In this document: in pieces, positions 6,496-9,709 of the stretch
How the letters are laid out: each line of letters starts with the position of its first letter
Numbering within the stretch: position 1 is the stretch's first letter
NCBI GenBank assembly: GCA_038238015.1
Contig: JBBRYA010000093.1
Coordinates: forward strand, 1-9,709
Source: DASQFQ01 sp038238015
Lineage (GTDB): Bacteria > Actinomycetota > Thermoleophilia > Solirubrobacterales > Solirubrobacteraceae
DNA: 9,709 nt
Reading direction: 5' to 3'
The notes under the pieces: generated by a model
The model's input: only the letters and a program-made list of their open reading frames with translations
Databases searched by the model: none
Told to the model about the DNA's origin: nothing
Position numbers and translations under genes: made by a program

Positions 6496-6544
6496 CGCAC
6501 CGCGGCTCCCGCGCGGCGGGGGCCCCTCCGTCGCTGCTCTCCCT

Positions 6545-6550
6545 TAGGAT
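6545..6550 (+). promoter_or_regulatory. Candidate -10 element for ctaC (TAGGAT)
   Basis: TAGGAT matches the TANNNT -10 pattern and ends 9 bases before the ctaC ATG, in the only intergenic gap (6496-6559) ahead of the caa3 genes. The spacing would give a leaderless or nearly leaderless transcript. The same AGGA could also be read as a distant Shine-Dalgarno. No -35 consensus is seen. Confidence 0.35.
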
Positions 6551-6559
6551 GCCGCGTCG

Positions 6560-7636
6560 ATGAGGGCGCAGAGCGGGATCAGCCGGGCACACCTCGCCCG
6601 CATGGTGGTGATCGGGGCGCTCGCCTCGGCCGCCGGGATCGCGCTCGGCCTGCTTATCAACTGGTTCCCCGTCCAGGCCTCGGCGGAGGCCAAGTCCATC
6701 GACACGCTGTGGGACGTCCTCGTGATCGTCTCGGTGCCGATCTTCGTGCTGGTCATGACGATCGTGCTCTACAGCGTCTGGTTCTTTCGCGTGCGCCCGG
6801 GCGAGGAGCTCCTCGACGGGCCGCCGATCCACGGCAACACGCGCCTCGAGGTCGTCTGGACCGCGATCCCCGCGATCATCCTGGTCGCGCTGTGCTCCTA
6901 CGCCTACGTCGTCCTGCGCGACATCGAGACGGCCAAGGGCAGCGCCGGCAAGGAGATGCGGGTGCGCGTGGTCGGCGAGCAGTTCACCTGGACCTTCTAC
7001 TACCCCAACCCCGGCGGGAAGGAGATCGTCTCCAACCAGCTCTACCTGCCGGTGGGCAAGGGCGTGCGCTTCGCGATCCAGTCCAAGGACGTCCTGCACG
7101 ACTTCTGGGTGCCGGCCTTCCGCCAGAAGATCGACGCGGTGCCGGGGATCACCACCTCCTTCCGGCTGACGCCGACCCTGCAGGGCAGCTTCCCGGTCGT
7201 CTGCGCCGAGCTCTGCGGCCTCGGGCACGCGGTGATGCGCCAGACCGCGCACGTCGTCGCGCCCGCCCAGTTCGACAAGTGGCTGGCCGACAAGAAGGCC
7301 AAGGCCCAGGGCGGCGGCGGCGCCGCGGCCGGCGGGGGCGCCACGGCGTCCGCGCCACCGGCCGACGGCAAGGCGCTGTTCACCAGCGTCGAGCCCAAGT
7401 GCAGCTCCTGCCACACGCTGGCCGACGCCAAGGCGACCGCGACCATCGGCCCTGACCTCGGCAAGGTCCTCAAGGGCAAGGACGCGAAGTTCATCCAGAC
7501 CTCGATCACCAACCCGTCGGCGTTCGTCGAGAAGGGCTACCAGGACGGCATCATGCCGCCCAACTACGGCCAGACCCTGCAGCCCGAGGAGATCAAGGGC
7601 CTGACCGATTACCTTGTGAAGGTCGCCACCAAGTGA
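6560..7636 (+). CDS. ctaC: Cytochrome c oxidase subunit II with fused cytochrome c (caa3 type)
   Basis: This 358-residue protein receives electrons and passes them through CuA to subunit I. It has an N-terminal hydrophobic segment (about 13-37, signal anchor or cleaved signal), two membrane helices (about 50-76 and 97-119), and a CuA cupredoxin domain (about 130-240). The CuA ligands are all present: H180 in DVLHDFWVP, and C215, E217, C219, H223 and M226 in CAELCGLGHAVM. The aromatic patch QFTWTFYYP (141-149) is the usual electron-entry region. A Gly/Ala/Pro linker (about 251-268) joins a class I cytochrome c domain with heme site CSSCH (281-285), GPDL (297-300) and axial M332 in IMPPNYG. The fused cytochrome marks a caa3-type enzyme that needs no separate soluble cytochrome c. 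It is the first gene of the right cox block, and GAGGAT after it leads into ctaD. Confidence 0.97.
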   Translation: MRAQSGISRAHLARMVVIGALASAAGIALGLLINWFPVQASAEAKSIDTLWDVLVIVSVPIFVLVMTIVLYSVWFFRVRPGEELLDGPPIHGNTRLEVVWTAIPAIILVALCSYAYVVLRDIETAKGSAGKEMRVRVVGEQFTWTFYYPNPGGKEIVSNQLYLPVGKGVRFAIQSKDVLHDFWVPAFRQKIDAVPGITTSFRLTPTLQGSFPVVCAELCGLGHAVMRQTAHVVAPAQFDKWLADKKAKAQGGGGAAAGGGATASAPPADGKALFTSVEPKCSSCHTLADAKATATIGPDLGKVLKGKDAKFIQTSITNPSAFVEKGYQDGIMPPNYGQTLQPEEIKGLTDYLVKVATK

Positions 7637-7652
7637 CGAGGATGGGAATTCG

Positions 7653-9581
7653 ATGACCGCCAGACTGCGAGGGCCGGGACTGACGCGCGCGGGGCTCTTC
7701 ACCCTGCTGGGCGCGCTCTTCGCGTTCGCGATCGTCTCCGCCGTCCGCGCCGCCTACGGCTGGCACGTGCTCGACGCCGCGGCCGTGACGATCGTGGCGC
7801 TGATCGCGATGCCGCTGTTCTTCCTCGTCGGCCTCGGCGCCTTCGACTACTGGTTCTACTGGGCGTCGGGCAGGCCGACGCGACCGGAGGACCACTCCAG
7901 CCACGGCGCGCAGTCCTGGCGCGACTACTTCCGGGTCAACACCGATCACAAGGTGATCGGGATCCAGTACGTGGTCACGTCGTTCTTCTTCATGCTCGTC
8001 GGCGGGCTGCTCGCGATGCTGATCCGCGCCGAGCTGGCCGCGCCGGGGTCGCAGTTCGTCGACGCCAACACCTACAACGGGCTCTTCAGCGTCCACGCCG
8101 CGCTGATGATCTTCCTGTTCATCATCCCGGTCTTCGCGGGCCTGGCCAACTACGTGCTGCCGCTGATGATCGGCGCGCCGGACATGGCCTTCCCGCGCCT
8201 GAACGCGCTGTCGTTCTGGATGCTACCGCTCGGCGGCCTGATGATGACCGCGTCCTTCCTGGCCCCCGGCGGCTCGTTCGCGACCGGCTGGACGGCCTAC
8301 GCACCGCTCTCGACCGACGTGCCGATCGGGCAGATGTTCTTCACCATCGGCGTGCAGTTCGCCGGCGCCTCCTCGATCGCCACGGCGCTGAACTTCCTCG
8401 TGACGATCATCACGATGCGCGCGCCGGGCATGAGCTTCTGGCGCATGCCGCTGCTCGTGTGGGCGAACTTCTCGACCTCGCTGCTGGTCGTCATCGCCAC
8501 ACCGTTCGTCGCCGCCTCGCAGTTCTTCGTTCTGCTCGACTACGCGCTGGGCTTCAACCTCTTCGTGCCGGAGCGGGGCGGTGACGTGCTGATGTACCAG
8601 CACGTCTTCTGTTTCTACTCGCACCCGGCGGTCTACATCATGATGCTGCCGGGCTTCGGGATCGTGTCGGAGATCCTCTCGGTCAAGTCGCGAAAGCCGA
8701 TCTTCGGCTACCGCATGATGGCCTTCTCGCTGCTGGCGATCGTGCTGCTCGGCTTCACCGTGTGGGCGCACCACATGTTCGTCTCGGGCATGCAGAGCTG
8801 GATCCGGGTGCCGATGATGGTGACCACCGCGATCATCGCCGTCCCCACCGGGATCAAGATCTTCTCCTGGCTGGCCACGCTGTGGCGAGGCGTGTTGCAC
8901 ATAGACACGCCGATGCTGTTCGCGCTGGGCTTCCTGACCATGTTCGTGCTCGGCGGGATCTCGGGGGTGATGCTCGCCATGATCCCCGTGACCATCCACG
9001 TGTCGGACACCTACTTCATCGTCGCGCACATCCACTACGTGCTGTTCGGCGGATCGGTGTTCACGATCTTCGCGGGCGTCTACTACTGGTTCCCGAAGAT
9101 GACCGGCCGGATGTACTCCGAGACACTCGGCCGGATCCACTTCTGGCTGACCTTCGTCGGCTTCAACCTGACCTTCGCGCCGATGCACCTGATCGGCGTG
9201 CAGGGCATGCCGCGCCGCGTCGCCGACTATGCCGACCAGTACGCGGGCTGGAACCTGGCGATCTCGATCGCGTCGTTCGGGCTCGGCCTGAGCTCGCTGA
9301 TCTTCCTCTACAACATCGTCGCGTCCTGGCGCGGCGGTCCACGCGCCGTGGCCAACCCGTGGAAGGCGCTGACGCTCGAGTGGCAGGTGTCCTCGCCGCC
9401 GCCGATCTTCAACTTCGACGCGGTGCCGACGGTCGTCGGCGGACCTTACGAGTACGGCGTGCCCGGCGCCGTCCACGGCATCTTCGGCCCCGCGCGCCCG
9501 GCCGACGTCCCACAGCCCGCGGGTGCGCAGGCGACCGCCGGGCAGGAGCCCCGCGGTGACGTCACGGAGCCCGCGCCATGA
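7653..9581 (+). CDS. ctaD: Cytochrome c oxidase subunit I, copy 2 (A2-type, extended N-terminus)
   Basis: This is a complete 642-residue heme-copper oxidase subunit I, partner of the preceding ctaC. Ligands are H148 and H461 for heme a, H459 for heme a3, and H324, H373 and H374 for CuB. Y328 is the cross-linked tyrosine. D177 and N184 mark the D-channel entry, and K402 (PTGIK) the K channel. The key segment reads FYSHPAVY (321-328): A326 replaces the glutamate of GHPEVY enzymes, and Y322-S323 forms the Tyr-Ser motif of the A2 subfamily (Rhodothermus/Thermus type). C320 stands where a tryptophan is normally found. About 90 residues with two hydrophobic helices (about 13-33 and 42-70) precede the usual first conserved block (VNTDHKVIG, 95-103). 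The C-terminal tail is Pro/Ala-rich. GAGGAT (7638-7643) serves as ribosome-binding site. The stop overlaps the next start (ATGA). Confidence 0.97.
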   Translation: MTARLRGPGLTRAGLFTLLGALFAFAIVSAVRAAYGWHVLDAAAVTIVALIAMPLFFLVGLGAFDYWFYWASGRPTRPEDHSSHGAQSWRDYFRVNTDHKVIGIQYVVTSFFFMLVGGLLAMLIRAELAAPGSQFVDANTYNGLFSVHAALMIFLFIIPVFAGLANYVLPLMIGAPDMAFPRLNALSFWMLPLGGLMMTASFLAPGGSFATGWTAYAPLSTDVPIGQMFFTIGVQFAGASSIATALNFLVTIITMRAPGMSFWRMPLLVWANFSTSLLVVIATPFVAASQFFVLLDYALGFNLFVPERGGDVLMYQHVFCFYSHPAVYIMMLPGFGIVSEILSVKSRKPIFGYRMMAFSLLAIVLLGFTVWAHHMFVSGMQSWIRVPMMVTTAIIAVPTGIKIFSWLATLWRGVLHIDTPMLFALGFLTMFVLGGISGVMLAMIPVTIHVSDTYFIVAHIHYVLFGGSVFTIFAGVYYWFPKMTGRMYSETLGRIHFWLTFVGFNLTFAPMHLIGVQGMPRRVADYADQYAGWNLAISIASFGLGLSSLIFLYNIVASWRGGPRAVANPWKALTLEWQVSSPPPIFNFDAVPTVVGGPYEYGVPGAVHGIFGPARPADVPQPAGAQATAGQEPRGDVTEPAP

Positions 9582-9709
9582 AGACGATCCTCGTCGTCGC
9601 CAACGAGACGCTCGGCGGCGCCAAGCTGCTCGAGACGATCACCGACAAGGTCGGTGCCGAGGACCGCGCCGTCGTCTGCGTGCCGCGCAACCGCCCGCGC
9701 GACGGTCTC
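9578..9709 (+). CDS. Hypothetical protein, possible Usp-like nucleotide-binding fold (3' end outside window)
   Basis: Only the first 44 codons are visible. The protein begins MKTILVVANETLGG, a short hydrophobic beta strand followed by a small-residue loop and a helix (AKLLETITDKV), then a second strand (AVVCVP). This alternating pattern resembles the start of universal stress protein or other Rossmann-like alpha/beta folds. The fragment is too short to name a function. GGAG (9566-9569) lies eight bases before the ATG, and the start overlaps the ctaD stop by 4 bp, so the gene is probably co-transcribed and coupled with the caa3 genes. It is not subunit III, which would begin with hydrophobic membrane helices. 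Confidence 0.8.
   Translation, partial: MKTILVVANETLGGAKLLETITDKVGAEDRAVVCVPRNRPRDGL

Noticed and set aside
6500..6516. CCGCG/CGCGG short hairpin after the AraC-type gene
   Set aside because: The stem is only 5 bp and there is no T-tract. Such stems are frequent by chance at this GC content.
6519..6526. GGGGCCCC palindrome upstream of ctaC
   Set aside because: It has no loop and is readily expected by chance in such GC-rich DNA. No terminator or operator support.
6341..7702. A 453-codon antisense open frame opposite ctaC
   Set aside because: It is a shadow frame. CuA and heme motifs on the + strand settle the coding strand.
9003..9005. Serine (S451) at the position of the Mg-ligand histidine of mitochondrial subunit I
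   Set aside because: Actinobacterial subunit I proteins commonly have Ser or Thr before DTYF, and copy 1 has Thr, so this looks ordinary.
8223..9476. A 417-codon antisense open frame opposite ctaD copy 2
   Set aside because: Its His/Asp/Arg-rich composition is what the antisense of a membrane protein gene yields. It has no support of its own.
1..9709. CRISPR arrays, tRNA/rRNA genes, insertion sequences or phage genes
   Set aside because: No regularly spaced repeats, cloverleaf-like segments, transposase motifs or terminal repeats were found on reading through the window.

Overview
The window is very GC-rich, gene-dense DNA with GTG and TTG starts and 1-11 bp gene overlaps. The gene set fits a high-GC actinobacterium: a caa3-type oxidase with the cytochrome c domain fused to subunit II, a B. 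subtilis-like RsbRST module and a stand-alone AraC-type DNA-binding domain. I would guess the Thermoleophilia/Solirubrobacterales branch, but this is inference from gene style and not proven here. Every recognised gene is on the + strand.

Left block (1-2123): the 3' part of a first cytochrome c oxidase subunit I gene (ctaD copy 1), then ctaB (heme O synthase). Two very small membrane-protein genes follow, of 37 and 79 codons, coupled by a TGATG junction. They look like small accessory or assembly proteins of the oxidase. A strong 8-bp hairpin (2131-2155) closes this block.

Middle block (2182-6014): a compact five-gene partner-switching operon in the order rsbU - rsbR - rsbS - rsbT - rsbX. 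It encodes a complete stressosome core (RsbR scaffold/sensor, RsbS scaffold, RsbT kinase), the PP2C phosphatase that RsbT activates (RsbU, here with an added GAF domain) and the resetting phosphatase (RsbX). RsbV, RsbW and a sigma factor are absent from the window, so the final output is unknown. A 7-bp inverted repeat follows rsbX, and then a small AraC-type regulator (about 6097-6495) without a sensor domain.

Right block (6560-9709): ctaC (subunit II with a C-terminal cytochrome c domain) and a complete second ctaD (642 aa). The latter has two extra N-terminal membrane helices and the Tyr-Ser motif of A2-type oxidases in place of the usual D-channel glutamate. The last gene, overlapping ctaD by 4 bp, is cut by the window edge. 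No subunit III gene (ctaE) is seen.

Taken together, a stress-signalling module sits between two distinct terminal oxidase loci that share one visible heme O synthase gene. Whether the stressosome senses or controls respiration is a hypothesis suggested only by position. No rRNA, tRNA, CRISPR array, insertion sequence or phage gene was seen, and no gap longer than about 85 bp lacks a gene.
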